From NCBI GenBank assembly GCA_021160985.1, contig JAGHBN010000113.1:1-23141 (forward strand): a stretch of DNA of 23,141 nucleotides, in the 5' to 3' direction. Below, in pieces: positions 1-6,649 of this stretch. The notes beneath the pieces were generated by a model, which worked only from the letters and a program-made list of their open reading frames with translations, was not told the origin of the DNA and searched no databases. Each line of letters begins with the position of its first letter. Within the stretch, counting starts at the first letter, position 1. Position numbers and translations under genes: made by a program. This DNA is from Thermococcus sp. GTDB lineage: Archaea; Methanobacteriota_B; Thermococci; Thermococcales; Thermococcaceae.

Positions 1-1
1 G

Positions 2-415
2 AAAGCGAAGCTCGTCTTCGCCTGCGACATCAACCCCTGGGCGATACGCTACCTTGAGGAGAACATCAGGCTGAACAAAGCCAGCAACGTCGTGCCAATC
101 CTTGGGGACGTGAGAAAAGTCACCGGAAAACTAGAAGCCGACCGTGTCATAATGAACCTCCCCAAGTTCGCGGACCGCTTTTTGAGGGAGGCCATGCTGA
201 GTGTTAAGGACGGAGGAGTTGTCCACTACTACGGCTTCGGCCCGGAGGAAGACCTCTTCTCGGAGCACGAGGCGAAGATTAAGGCCGTAGCGAGGGAGCT
301 CGGCTTTGAGGTCGAGTTCCTTGAGCGGAGGAAAGTCCGTCCCTACGCCCCAAGGCAGTTCAACATCGCGATTGACTTCAGGGTCTTGAAGCGATGTTTT
401 GTGCAGAGAACATGA
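2..415 (+). CDS. trm5: tRNA (guanine-N1)-methyltransferase, Trm5 family, C-terminal fragment
   Basis: The reading frame is open from base 2, so the gene begins upstream of the window; the first internal Met/Val is not the start. The fragment covers the second half of a Rossmann methyltransferase: the acidic end of a beta strand (ACDINP) that would contact the ribose of S-adenosylmethionine, then LNKASNV, a GD motif, and the catalytic-loop motif MNLPK. NLP at this position is typical of Trm5 rather than of DNA methylases (NPPY). It continues into YYGF and ends near RPYAP. Trm5 enzymes methylate G37 of tRNA next to the anticodon, and some archaeal paralogues also act on the wyosine intermediate imG-14. 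Which subtype (Trm5a, b or c) this is cannot be told without the N-terminal D1 domain. The gene converges on tldE, with 68 bases between the stops. Confidence 0.8.
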   Translation, partial: KAKLVFACDINPWAIRYLEENIRLNKASNVVPILGDVRKVTGKLEADRVIMNLPKFADRFLREAMLSVKDGGVVHYYGFGPEEDLFSEHEAKIKAVARELGFEVEFLERRKVRPYAPRQFNIAIDFRVLKRCFVQRT

Positions 416-425
416 GCTTAAAAGC

Positions 426-449
426 GGGTGTTTTCTTGATAAAACACCC
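426..449. terminator. Perfect 9-bp hairpin between convergent genes
   Basis: GGGTGTTTT (426-434) and AAAACACCC (441-449) are perfect reverse complements around a 6-base loop. The hairpin sits 10 bases after the trm5 stop and 34 bases before the tldE stop on the other strand. It is a plausible 3'-end or processing element for either transcript. Archaeal termination depends mainly on U tracts, and only a T4 is present here, so the role is uncertain. Confidence 0.4.
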
Positions 450-483
450 TAAAAGTTAGAAAAGTAAAGACCGGGAGCTGAAT

Positions 484-1809
484 TCATTTCCCGGCTATCT
501 TCACGTTTTCGAACTTGATGAACGGCGTTATGATTGTGGTGCTAGAGGGCATTACGGTCTGCTCCTTCGTAACCTCGCTGGCCTGTCCAAGGAGCTCATA
601 GACGTTGCCGGCGATGAGGAAGACGCTCGAACCGACCACCTCGCCGTCCTCGATGAGGAATGCCGGGTTTGCAGTGACGGCGAAGTTTCCGTTGTCCGGG
701 TTGCTTGAGTGGGCGCCCTGCACGCCGTCCACGAGGTAGCCGCGCTCGATTTCTGAGATAACCTCCTCCAGCGAGCGCTTTCCGTTCTCGATGACCATGC
801 TGTGGAAGCCGATGTTGATTCCGCCGCTTCTTAAATCCCTCTTCCCGTTTCCGGTGCTCTCCGTGCCGTAGGCCTTCGCCCAGTAGTTGTCCCAGACGAA
901 GCCCTTGAAGGTACCATTCTCGATGAGGACGTTCCTCCTCGTCGGAACGCCCTCGCCGTCGGCTATGACCGGTTCAAGTGAAAGCTCGTGGAACGGGTCG
1001 TCATACATCGTGATGACGTCGCTTGCTATTTTCTCACCAACCTTTCCGGCGAGTGGAGTCGTCTCCTTGACGAGCCTCTCTCCGCTGAAGGCCGGGAAGA
1101 GCGCGTAGCTGAAGAGCCCGGCAATCGCCCATGGGCCGAAGATTATTGGGACTTCCTCGTTTTTGCTGGCCTTCACGTTGTAGGCCCAGCCGACCTTCTG
1201 GACGGCCCTCTCCACGACACCCTTAACGTCGAGGTCGAGGCTGCGCTTCGCGTCAAAGTCGAAGATGCCCGGCGTCACGACGCCTTCCTTCCTGCCGACC
1301 AGCTCGAGGTAGAAGAACGCCGCACCGCCCTCCTGGAAGACGTCTATCCCGTGGGAGTTGACTATGTGGCTCTCCTCCCAGCCCACGCCGCCTTCTCCGC
1401 CGACTACGATGGCGTTTTTGTCCTTCTCACGGGCGAGCTTTATGCCGCGGACGAGCATCTCGACGAGCTGGTCGGGGGAAGCCTCCTTGAGCTCGTAGTT
1501 CGGCCTCGGCTTTTCGCGGTACTTGCCCGGCTCCGGCAGGGAGACCCACTTCTCGTCCCTGCTGTTCAGCTTCGCCATCTTCGCGGCCTGCTCTATGGCT
1601 TCTTTAACGCGCCTCTCCTCGTCGCTGTCCACGATAGCTAAACCGAGGCGCTTGTCCTTTATTCCACGGACTACCGTCACGGCACCGCTCCTCGTTGAGG
1701 CCATCGAAATCTCGTTGAGCTCGACGCTCGCGCTGACTTCCCTCGAGCGGTAAACGGCAATCTCAACCTCATCGAAGAGCTTCTCAGCGTAGCGTATGAG
1801 GTTCTCCAT
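484..1809 (-). CDS. tldE: TldE/PmbA-family metalloprotease homologue, non-catalytic partner of TldD
   Basis: A 441-residue protein of the TldD/PmbA family. The start ATG at 1809 follows AGGTGGTGA closely; the frame stays open further upstream but would run into tldD. Family features include a C-terminal region rich in GxxYELLGQ-type turns and NPAFLIEDGEVVG. It lacks the HExxxH metal motif that its neighbour has, as expected for the TldE subunit. In bacteria TldD and TldE form a heterodimer that degrades unfolded peptides and removes the leader peptide of microcin B17; TldD carries the zinc. Ten bases separate it from the tldD stop, so the two are surely co-transcribed and made together. In archaea the substrate is unknown. 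The divergent neighbour is a possible peptide precursor (see findings). Confidence 0.88.
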   Translation of the reverse strand: MENLIRYAEKLFDEVEIAVYRSREVSASVELNEISMASTRSGAVTVVRGIKDKRLGLAIVDSDEERRVKEAIEQAAKMAKLNSRDEKWVSLPEPGKYREKPRPNYELKEASPDQLVEMLVRGIKLAREKDKNAIVVGGEGGVGWEESHIVNSHGIDVFQEGGAAFFYLELVGRKEGVVTPGIFDFDAKRSLDLDVKGVVERAVQKVGWAYNVKASKNEEVPIIFGPWAIAGLFSYALFPAFSGERLVKETTPLAGKVGEKIASDVITMYDDPFHELSLEPVIADGEGVPTRRNVLIENGTFKGFVWDNYWAKAYGTESTGNGKRDLRSGGINIGFHSMVIENGKRSLEEVISEIERGYLVDGVQGAHSSNPDNGNFAVTANPAFLIEDGEVVGSSVFLIAGNVYELLGQASEVTKEQTVMPSSTTIITPFIKFENVKIAGK

Positions 1810-1819
1810 TGTCACCACC

Positions 1820-3187
1820 TCACCCGATGAGAATTCCCCCGTCAAAGCGCATGTGCGGGCCACCTGAGCTGACAAAGGCGGTCTGTCCCTTGCCGCAGAA
1901 GCCGACCTCGAGGCCGAAGTCCTTGCCAACGGCGCTTATCTTCTTCAGTGCCTCTATTGCGACGCCCGTGATTGAGGTGTCCCTTATCGGCTCGGCTATC
2001 TCGCCGTTCCTGATGACGTAGCCCTCCTGGATGCCGACCTGGAACGCTGAGTTGAGCTGGGCCTGGCCGCCGCGGAAGTCTACGACGTAGTAGCCGAACT
2101 TGATGTCCTCGATGAGCTCCTCGAAGGAGTGGTCTCCGGGCTCGAATATGGTGTTCCTCATCCTGATGATCGGCGGGTAGCGGTAGCTCTCGGCCCTCGC
2201 GTGGCCGTTCGGCTCCATGCCCCACTTCGCCGCGTACTCGCGGTTGAGCATTATCTCCTTCAGGATTCCGTTCTCGATGATGTGGATGTCCTTAACGGGA
2301 ACGCCCTCGTCGTCGTACTTGTCGTTTCCGAAGCCGCCCTCGACGTAGCGCTCGCTCATAGTGACGTACTCAGGGGCTATCTGCTTGCCGATGAGGTCTT
2401 TGAAGGGCGAGTTTATCGTTAGGTCGGCCTCGGCAAGGTGGCCTAAAGCTTCGTGGGCTATGATTCCGACGACTATCGGGCCGGCAACGATGGGCCACTC
2501 ACCGCGCTTCGGGGCGACGCCCTTCAGCTGGCTGTGCATTTTCCTGAGAAGCCTCTCCTTCACCTTCTCGTTCGGCTCGTGCTTGGTCATGAGCTCCCAG
2601 CCGTAGTCAACTGCACCGATGCTGTCCCTCGCCATAGCCAGCTTTCCGTCGGCCTTTCCTGTGACGTAGGTTCCCTGGTAGAGGTAGTTGTAGTCCCACT
2701 CTATCCTCGTCCCCTCATTGGTGAGGAGTACTTTCCTTCCTCCTCCGTCCTCGTAGCGAATCTGGACGCTCTTGACGGCCTCGTCCTCCTTCAGGAGCTT
2801 CTCAAGCTCTCTCAGGTGAGCAACCTTCTCCTCGATGTCCACTTCCCTCGGCTTTACCTTCATCTTGCTCTCCACGAAGTCTTCGACCGGCTTTACCTCG
2901 GCCAGCTGGATTTTCTCCTTCTTCGTCTGAGCGGCCGCCCTGGCGAGCTTGTAGGCCTCTTCAATCTTCTTTTCGAGGTTATCGAGCTCGCTCGTCGAGG
3001 CGAAGCCCCAGGCACCGTCCGCCAGAACCCTTATGGCAACGCCCCTGTGGAGCTTCCCCGTGAAGCTGGTAAAGACGCCGTCCTTGAGGCCGAGCGTGGT
3101 CTTTCTCAAATCCTCGTAGCGTAGCTCGATGTAGTCCGCCTTCAGGTTTTCTTCAGCCCACTTAAGGGCCCTTTCAAGTGCCTCCAT
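1820..3187 (-). CDS. tldD: TldD-family zinc metalloprotease
   Basis: A 455-residue protein. The start is placed at ATG 3187 because GGTGAT lies six bases upstream; ATG 3193 overlaps that site, and longer versions reach back into the promoter. Residues 245-250 are HEALGH followed by EAD, the characteristic HExxxH metal-binding motif of TldD that chelates the catalytic zinc. The protein is cytoplasmic, with no signal peptide or membrane segment. The known family role is proteolysis of partly unfolded peptides within a TldD/TldE heterodimer, including microcin B17 leader removal and degradation of the CcdA antitoxin in Escherichia coli. It is the first gene of a two-gene operon with tldE. Its promoter faces that of the Cys-rich secreted protein at 3405. 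Confidence 0.9.
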   Translation of the reverse strand: MEALERALKWAEENLKADYIELRYEDLRKTTLGLKDGVFTSFTGKLHRGVAIRVLADGAWGFASTSELDNLEKKIEEAYKLARAAAQTKKEKIQLAEVKPVEDFVESKMKVKPREVDIEEKVAHLRELEKLLKEDEAVKSVQIRYEDGGGRKVLLTNEGTRIEWDYNYLYQGTYVTGKADGKLAMARDSIGAVDYGWELMTKHEPNEKVKERLLRKMHSQLKGVAPKRGEWPIVAGPIVVGIIAHEALGHLAEADLTINSPFKDLIGKQIAPEYVTMSERYVEGGFGNDKYDDEGVPVKDIHIIENGILKEIMLNREYAAKWGMEPNGHARAESYRYPPIIRMRNTIFEPGDHSFEELIEDIKFGYYVVDFRGGQAQLNSAFQVGIQEGYVIRNGEIAEPIRDTSITGVAIEALKKISAVGKDFGLEVGFCGKGQTAFVSSGGPHMRFDGGILIG

Positions 3188-3205
3188 GGTCATCACCGTT
3201 GACAT

Positions 3206-3232
3206 TTGTCCAATCCATTGTGGGATGGACAA
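3206..3232. promoter_or_regulatory. Inverted repeat over the predicted tldD start site
   Basis: TTGTCCAATCC (3206-3216) and GGATGGACAA (3223-3232) are inverted copies that differ by one inserted base, with a 6-base spacer. The repeat lies just downstream of the tldD TATA box and across the predicted transcription start. That is where archaeal repressors commonly bind. No regulator is identified. Confidence 0.4.
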
Positions 3233-3241
3233 CTATAAAAG
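3233..3241 (-). promoter_or_regulatory. TATA box of the tldD-tldE operon
   Basis: On the minus strand the sequence reads CTTTTATAG, a good archaeal TATA box. A start site about 25 bases downstream would fall near 3212, leaving a short leader before ATG 3187. Confidence 0.55.
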
Positions 3242-3250
3242 TCTTTTGAG

Positions 3251-3272
3251 CCTTTCGATGGGGGTCGAAAGG
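3251..3272. promoter_or_regulatory. Palindrome with CCTTTCGA arms in the tldD / Cys-rich gene divergent region
   Basis: CCTTTCGA (3251-3258) and TCGAAAGG (3265-3272) are perfect 8-base arms around a 6-base centre. They lie about 10 bases upstream of the tldD TATA box. The same octamer recurs at 3333-3340, just upstream of the TATA box of the divergent gene. It may be a shared regulator site, or may partly reflect CGAAA-type BRE elements. Confidence 0.4.
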
Positions 3273-3341
3273 ATTGTCGTAAGAATTATTATTGTGCATG
3301 ATAAACTAAATCTAACTATCTCTTTTTGGACTCCTTTCGAG

Positions 3342-3359
3342 CGAAAATGTTATATATAA
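3342..3359 (+). promoter_or_regulatory. BRE/TATA promoter of the Cys-rich protein gene
   Basis: CGAAAATG (BRE-like, 3342-3349) followed by TTATATATAA (3350-3359) is one of the strongest TATA boxes in the window. It predicts a start site near 3380, inside the inverted repeat at 3371-3396. This suggests a well-expressed, regulated gene. Confidence 0.7.
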
Positions 3360-3370
3360 TGAATGAATAG

Positions 3371-3396
3371 ACTCCAACGCAAGAACTCGTTGGAGT
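3371..3396. promoter_or_regulatory. Perfect 9-bp inverted repeat at the start site and leader of the Cys-rich protein gene
   Basis: ACTCCAACG (3371-3379) and CGTTGGAGT (3388-3396) are exact reverse complements with an 8-base spacer. The right arm contains GGAG and abuts the GGTGATG ribosome binding site at 3397-3403. As DNA it could be an operator over the transcription start. As RNA, if transcription begins early enough, it could be a stem that controls access to the ribosome binding site. Confidence 0.5.
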
Positions 3397-3404
3397 GGTG
3401 ATGG

Positions 3405-4136
3405 ATGCGGAAGCGTGCACTGCTGGCCATGTTTGTAGTGTTGCTGTTGGTTGGAGCGTACGGAGCCTACGTGGTCAGCTACCCCAAGTATCCCGAGGTC
3501 AAGGGCTGTGTCAAACTGTTTAAGGCCGTGAAGCCCGTAACAAAAACGCCTGAAAACTGGTCAAAGGCCCACGTATTCTTCAAGCTCGCAACGAACAGGG
3601 ATTTCTTGAAGTTGGCAAAACCCTGGGACGTTGATTACTCTCACGTCAAAATTGTGAAACATACTCTTGAGTACAATGGAGAAAAGATAACAATGCTCGC
3701 CATGGGTATCCCACTGAAGGACGGTAAGCACGTGATAGCCCTGTATGAGTTCTCAAAGCCCGTGCAAGGAGTGAAAGTAAAAGCATACTTAATTGAAGTC
3801 TCGAAAGATAATTTAAAGCCAAAATTAACGAGTGTAAATGGAGGCGATGTAAAGGTACTCAGCAATTGCAGACATGAGTGTACTAGCAATTCCGACTGCT
3901 CAGGATATAGAGAATTTTGTACTGAGTATTGTTGCTCATATGACAGGGATGCTGCGATTGATTGTTGTCTCAGTGCAGGATACTGTGGAGCAGTGTGCGG
4001 AATAGGGGCAACTATATGTTTAATAAATCCTATTGGATGTTTGGCATGTAGCGCATGTGTCGTGGCCAATTGTATCTTTTGCGTTGAGGATAACTGCCTC
4101 GAATGGGGGACTGGGTGTGAATATCACGGCTCGTAG
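3405..4136 (+). CDS. Secreted precursor with 18-cysteine C-terminal domain; halocin C8-like bacteriocin candidate
   Basis: A 243-residue protein. The N-terminus is RKR followed by a hydrophobic segment (residues 5-24): a Sec-type signal peptide or anchor. Residues 25-145 form a soluble domain with one cysteine (C35). Gly146-Gly147 is followed by a C-terminal domain with 18 cysteines from C155 to C238, including two CC pairs. Its hydrophobic core has spacings such as CGAVCG, CLACSAC and NCIFC. A secreted precursor whose C-terminal quarter is a hydrophobic Cys-rich peptide matches the halocin C8 precursor plan; in halobacteria the N-terminal part of that precursor is the immunity protein HalI. 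Unlike HalC8, no twin-arginine signal is seen. The Cys-rich part is more AT-rich (TGT, ATA, AAT codons) than neighbouring genes, hinting at transfer. A disulfide-rich surface protein is the main alternative. Confidence 0.6.
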   Translation: MRKRALLAMFVVLLLVGAYGAYVVSYPKYPEVKGCVKLFKAVKPVTKTPENWSKAHVFFKLATNRDFLKLAKPWDVDYSHVKIVKHTLEYNGEKITMLAMGIPLKDGKHVIALYEFSKPVQGVKVKAYLIEVSKDNLKPKLTSVNGGDVKVLSNCRHECTSNSDCSGYREFCTEYCCSYDRDAAIDCCLSAGYCGAVCGIGATICLINPIGCLACSACVVANCIFCVEDNCLEWGTGCEYHGS

Positions 4137-4146
4137 GTGAACACCC

Positions 4147-4536
4147 ATGAATAACAGGAAACTTGCACTCGCAACCCTCTCTATCATTTTTATTATGCTT
4201 TTTGCCCACTACAGCGGCCTCTCCACAGGAGAATTCTGGGAAGATCCCCTGAAAAACGTCTTGAAAGGCCTTTTGATGAGCTCCGGACTCGTAATGCTCC
4301 CAGCCGGTGTAAGCGGGGCCCTGTTCCTGATAAAGAGGACCTCCATTTACGTTGCAATGGCTGCAGCCTTTGGTGCAGAGCTACTCCTGGCTGGGCTGGC
4401 GATGGCAGCAGGATATCCCAAGTACTCGAAAGACGCTATTGCCGCAGTTCTTGCGGCCCTTCCTGTTGCATTGATACTTGCCTGGGTTCTGAGCCGTAAT
4501 CCCCCTGAGGGCAGGATTGATGCCGCACGTCGTTAG
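4147..4536 (+). CDS. Small four-helix membrane protein; possible immunity or export partner
   Basis: A 129-residue protein with four predicted membrane segments: roughly residues 5-24, 38-62, 67-90 and 95-116. The tail is short and basic (ending DAARR). I do not recognise a named family. The start ATG 4147 is well placed: GGTGA overlaps the stop codon of the Cys-rich precursor six bases upstream, so the gene is in the same operon and may be translationally coupled. Small multi-pass membrane proteins encoded directly after a bacteriocin precursor are often immunity proteins; that is inference from position only. It has no ATP-binding or protease motif, so it is not by itself an ABC exporter. 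Weak TATA signals and the 10-base gap make an independent promoter unlikely. Confidence 0.6.
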   Translation: MNNRKLALATLSIIFIMLFAHYSGLSTGEFWEDPLKNVLKGLLMSSGLVMLPAGVSGALFLIKRTSIYVAMAAAFGAELLLAGLAMAAGYPKYSKDAIAAVLAALPVALILAWVLSRNPPEGRIDAARR

Positions 4537-4586
4537 TTTCTTTCAATTTCCCCTCTGACTGTAACCCAATCGTTTCCAACAGAGAA

Positions 4587-4594
4587 CTTAAAAA
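4587..4594 (+). promoter_or_regulatory. TATA box of the cupin-racemase operon
   Basis: CTTAAAAA at 4587-4594 predicts transcription from about 4615, at or next to ATG 4618. No ribosome binding site precedes that ATG, so the mRNA is probably leaderless. Confidence 0.45.
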
Positions 4595-4617
4595 CGATGT
4601 GGGATTATCATCCAACT

Positions 4618-4962
4618 ATGAAGGCCGAAATCAAGAACCTCATAGACAGGGGCACTTACAGAAAGCTCCCGCTCTTCGAGGGCGAACTTCCTAAGGGCTC
4701 ATACACCCAGATAGTCGAGGTGAAGCCGGGGCAGACGGTTAAGAAGCACTACCACCTCCACCAGTACGAGCTGTTCTGCATAATGAGCGGTGAAGCTCGG
4801 CTGGGCATCGGCGAGACCGAGTACCTCGCGAGACCGGGTGATATCTTCCTTGTCAAGCCGAGAACCGTTCACTGGGTCATCAACGAGCGCGACGAGCCCT
4901 TCAGGCTTTTCGTCGTAAAGCTGAATTACAAGGGAGACGACTCCGTCTGGCTGGAGGAGTGA
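4618..4962 (+). CDS. Single-domain cupin protein
   Basis: A 114-residue protein starting at ATG 4618. An upstream in-frame ATG at 4597 would overlap the predicted start site region. Cupin motif 1 is seen exactly: G-x5-H-x-H-x4-E-x6-G, from GQTVKKHYH through the E and SG. This gives the two His and one Glu that bind a metal. Motif 2 is recognisable as PGD...KPRTVH with a third His. It is a lone small beta-barrel, about the size of phosphomannose isomerase-like or sugar-binding cupins. The substrate cannot be deduced. Its stop overlaps the ribosome binding region of the aspartate racemase gene, so the two are co-expressed. It may act on a metabolite or epimer from the same pathway, but that is not shown. 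Confidence 0.8.
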   Translation: MKAEIKNLIDRGTYRKLPLFEGELPKGSYTQIVEVKPGQTVKKHYHLHQYELFCIMSGEARLGIGETEYLARPGDIFLVKPRTVHWVINERDEPFRLFVVKLNYKGDDSVWLEE

Positions 4963-4964
4963 AG

Positions 4965-5663
4965 ATGGCCGAGAAAATCATCGGCATCCTCGGCGGAATG
5001 GGCCCCCTCGCGACGGTCGAGCTCTTCAGGAGGATAGTCGAGAAGACCCCTGCAAAGAGGGACCAGGACCACCCGAGGATAATAATCTATAACAACCCGA
5101 AAATCCCGGACAGGACGGCGTTTATCCTTGGAAACGGCGAAGACCCGAGGCCCGAGCTAATAGACAGCGCGAGGAAGCTTGAGAGCTGGGGCGCCGACTT
5201 CATCATAATGCCCTGCAACACGGCCCACTTCTTTGCCGAGACCATCCAGAAAGTGGTAAGCATACCCCTCGTCAGCATGATCGAGGAGACCGCGAAGAGG
5301 ATAAAGGAGATGGGGCTCAGAAAGGTCGGTCTTCTGGCAACGGACGGAACGGTAAAAGGACTAATCTACCACCGCGCTCTCCTCGGTAGGGGGATTCAGA
5401 TAGCAGTGCCCGGCAAAAAGGACCAAGAGCGCGTCATGGAGGCCATCTACGATGGAGTCAAGGCCGGAAACATTGAGCGGGGGAGAGAGCTACTCCTTGA
5501 GGTGGCCAGAAAGCTTGAACGCAGGGTTGATGGAATCATAGCGGGCTGCACCGAGGTAAGCGTCGCCCTGAAACCCGAGGATTTGAAGGTTCCCCTCATC
5601 GACCCTCTCGATGTGATAGCCGAAAAAGCTGTGAGACTCGCCCTCGGCCTTGATGAGCTCTAA
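4965..5663 (+). CDS. Aspartate/glutamate racemase family protein
   Basis: A 232-residue protein. ATG 4965 is chosen because GGAGGAG lies five bases upstream; GTG 4959 in the same frame overlaps that site. It opens with IGILGGMGPLAT, typical of PLP-independent aspartate racemases. It has the two catalytic cysteines: C84 in MPCNTAH and C195 in GCTEV. Pyrococcus horikoshii aspartate racemase is about 228 residues with its cysteines at nearly the same places. The enzyme interconverts L- and D-aspartate by a two-base thiol mechanism in the cytoplasm; D-aspartate is found in hyperthermophilic archaea. The neighbouring cupin is coupled to it. The last bases overlap the stop of corA on the other strand by four. 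Confidence 0.88.
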   Translation: MAEKIIGILGGMGPLATVELFRRIVEKTPAKRDQDHPRIIIYNNPKIPDRTAFILGNGEDPRPELIDSARKLESWGADFIIMPCNTAHFFAETIQKVVSIPLVSMIEETAKRIKEMGLRKVGLLATDGTVKGLIYHRALLGRGIQIAVPGKKDQERVMEAIYDGVKAGNIERGRELLLEVARKLERRVDGIIAGCTEVSVALKPEDLKVPLIDPLDVIAEKAVRLALGLDEL

Positions 5664-6640
5664 ATCCACCTTTTTCTTCTGAAGTATGCGAGCATGCTTA
5701 TGGCGATTATGAGCATGACAATCAGAACTACGGGGTAGCCGTAGCGCCATTGGAGCTCGGGCATGTAGCGGAAGTTCATTCCGTAGAGGCCGGTTATGAA
5801 GGTCAGCGGGATGAATATCGTCGAGACTACTGTGAGGATTCTGATTATGTCGTTCGTTTTCATCGAGAGCGTGGAGTAGTAGAGCTCGACGAGGCTGTTG
5901 GCGAGTTCCCTCTGTCCCTCGAGGATTTCGAGGACTTCGAGCACGTGGTCGTGGAGCTCCCCCATGTAGTTCTGAGTCTCCTCGGCGAAGAACCTTCCAC
6001 CTTCAAGCTCGAGCTTCCTGAACGCCTCCAGCAGGGGAAATACCGTGCGGCGCATGAAGAGTATCTCTCTCCTTAGGCCGTGGATTCTGTGCAGAACTCC
6101 CTTCTCACCCCTTGAGAGTATCTCCGCCTCAAGGGATTCCATCTTCGAGCTGATCCTCTCTATTATCGGGACGTAGTTTTCGACTATCGCTTCGAGGAGG
6201 GCAAAGAGCAGGTAGTCCGCGCCGCGCTCCCTGAAGAGCCCCTCCCCCTCACGGATGCTCTCCCTGATCTGGTCGAAGACGTCTCCTGGCATCTCCTGCA
6301 GGGTCACCACAAGGTTGCCCTTGAGCAGGAGGCCTATCCTCTCCCTCTTCAGCCCGCCGTCCATCTCATAGACCTGGTGCAGAATGAGAAACAGATAATC
6401 CGGGAACACAAGAACCCGTGCTCGGCCGCCCGCTCTCTTCAGAGCTTTCAGAACCCTTTCCTGAACGCCAAGGGCTTCCAAGACTTCTGGTGCAAGGGCG
6501 GAATCATCGACGTTCACCCAGATGACGTTGTATCCCTCAACGTTCAGGGCTTCCTCCACGCTGGAGATCTTCCTTGTGATAAAATCCTCCCTGGAGTACG
6601 CTATAAGCGTCATCTTGGGTTTTTCTTCCCCCTGAGCCAT
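5660..6640 (-). CDS. corA: CorA-family magnesium/divalent cation channel
   Basis: A 326-residue protein with ATG 6640 preceded by AGGTGG. It has the usual order of the CorA/MIT superfamily. There is a cytoplasmic alpha-beta domain and a long helical region (about residues 130-250). Two C-terminal membrane helices follow, the first ending in YGMNF (GMN at 287-289) and the second at about 303-318, closed by a basic RRKRW tail. The GMN loop is the selectivity filter of the pentameric channel. The acidic inter-helix loop (MPEL) fits the family. It starts nine bases after the stop of the metallo-beta-lactamase-fold gene, so the two are likely co-transcribed; no shared function is evident. Cation specificity (Mg, Co, Ni or Zn) cannot be settled from sequence. 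Confidence 0.92.
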   Translation of the reverse strand: MAQGEEKPKMTLIAYSREDFITRKISSVEEALNVEGYNVIWVNVDDSALAPEVLEALGVQERVLKALKRAGGRARVLVFPDYLFLILHQVYEMDGGLKRERIGLLLKGNLVVTLQEMPGDVFDQIRESIREGEGLFRERGADYLLFALLEAIVENYVPIIERISSKMESLEAEILSRGEKGVLHRIHGLRREILFMRRTVFPLLEAFRKLELEGGRFFAEETQNYMGELHDHVLEVLEILEGQRELANSLVELYYSTLSMKTNDIIRILTVVSTIFIPLTFITGLYGMNFRYMPELQWRYGYPVVLIVMLIIAISMLAYFRRKRWI

Positions 6641-6649
6641 AATTCCACC

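Noticed and set aside
988..1641. Long plus-strand open frame (217 codons) opposite tldE
   Set aside because: It is the reverse shadow of a GC-rich coding gene: no ribosome site, low-complexity Leu/Val/Glu composition, and tldE is clearly conserved on the other strand. The same applies to the long frames opposite tldD, pelota, pepQ and the nucleotidyltransferase.
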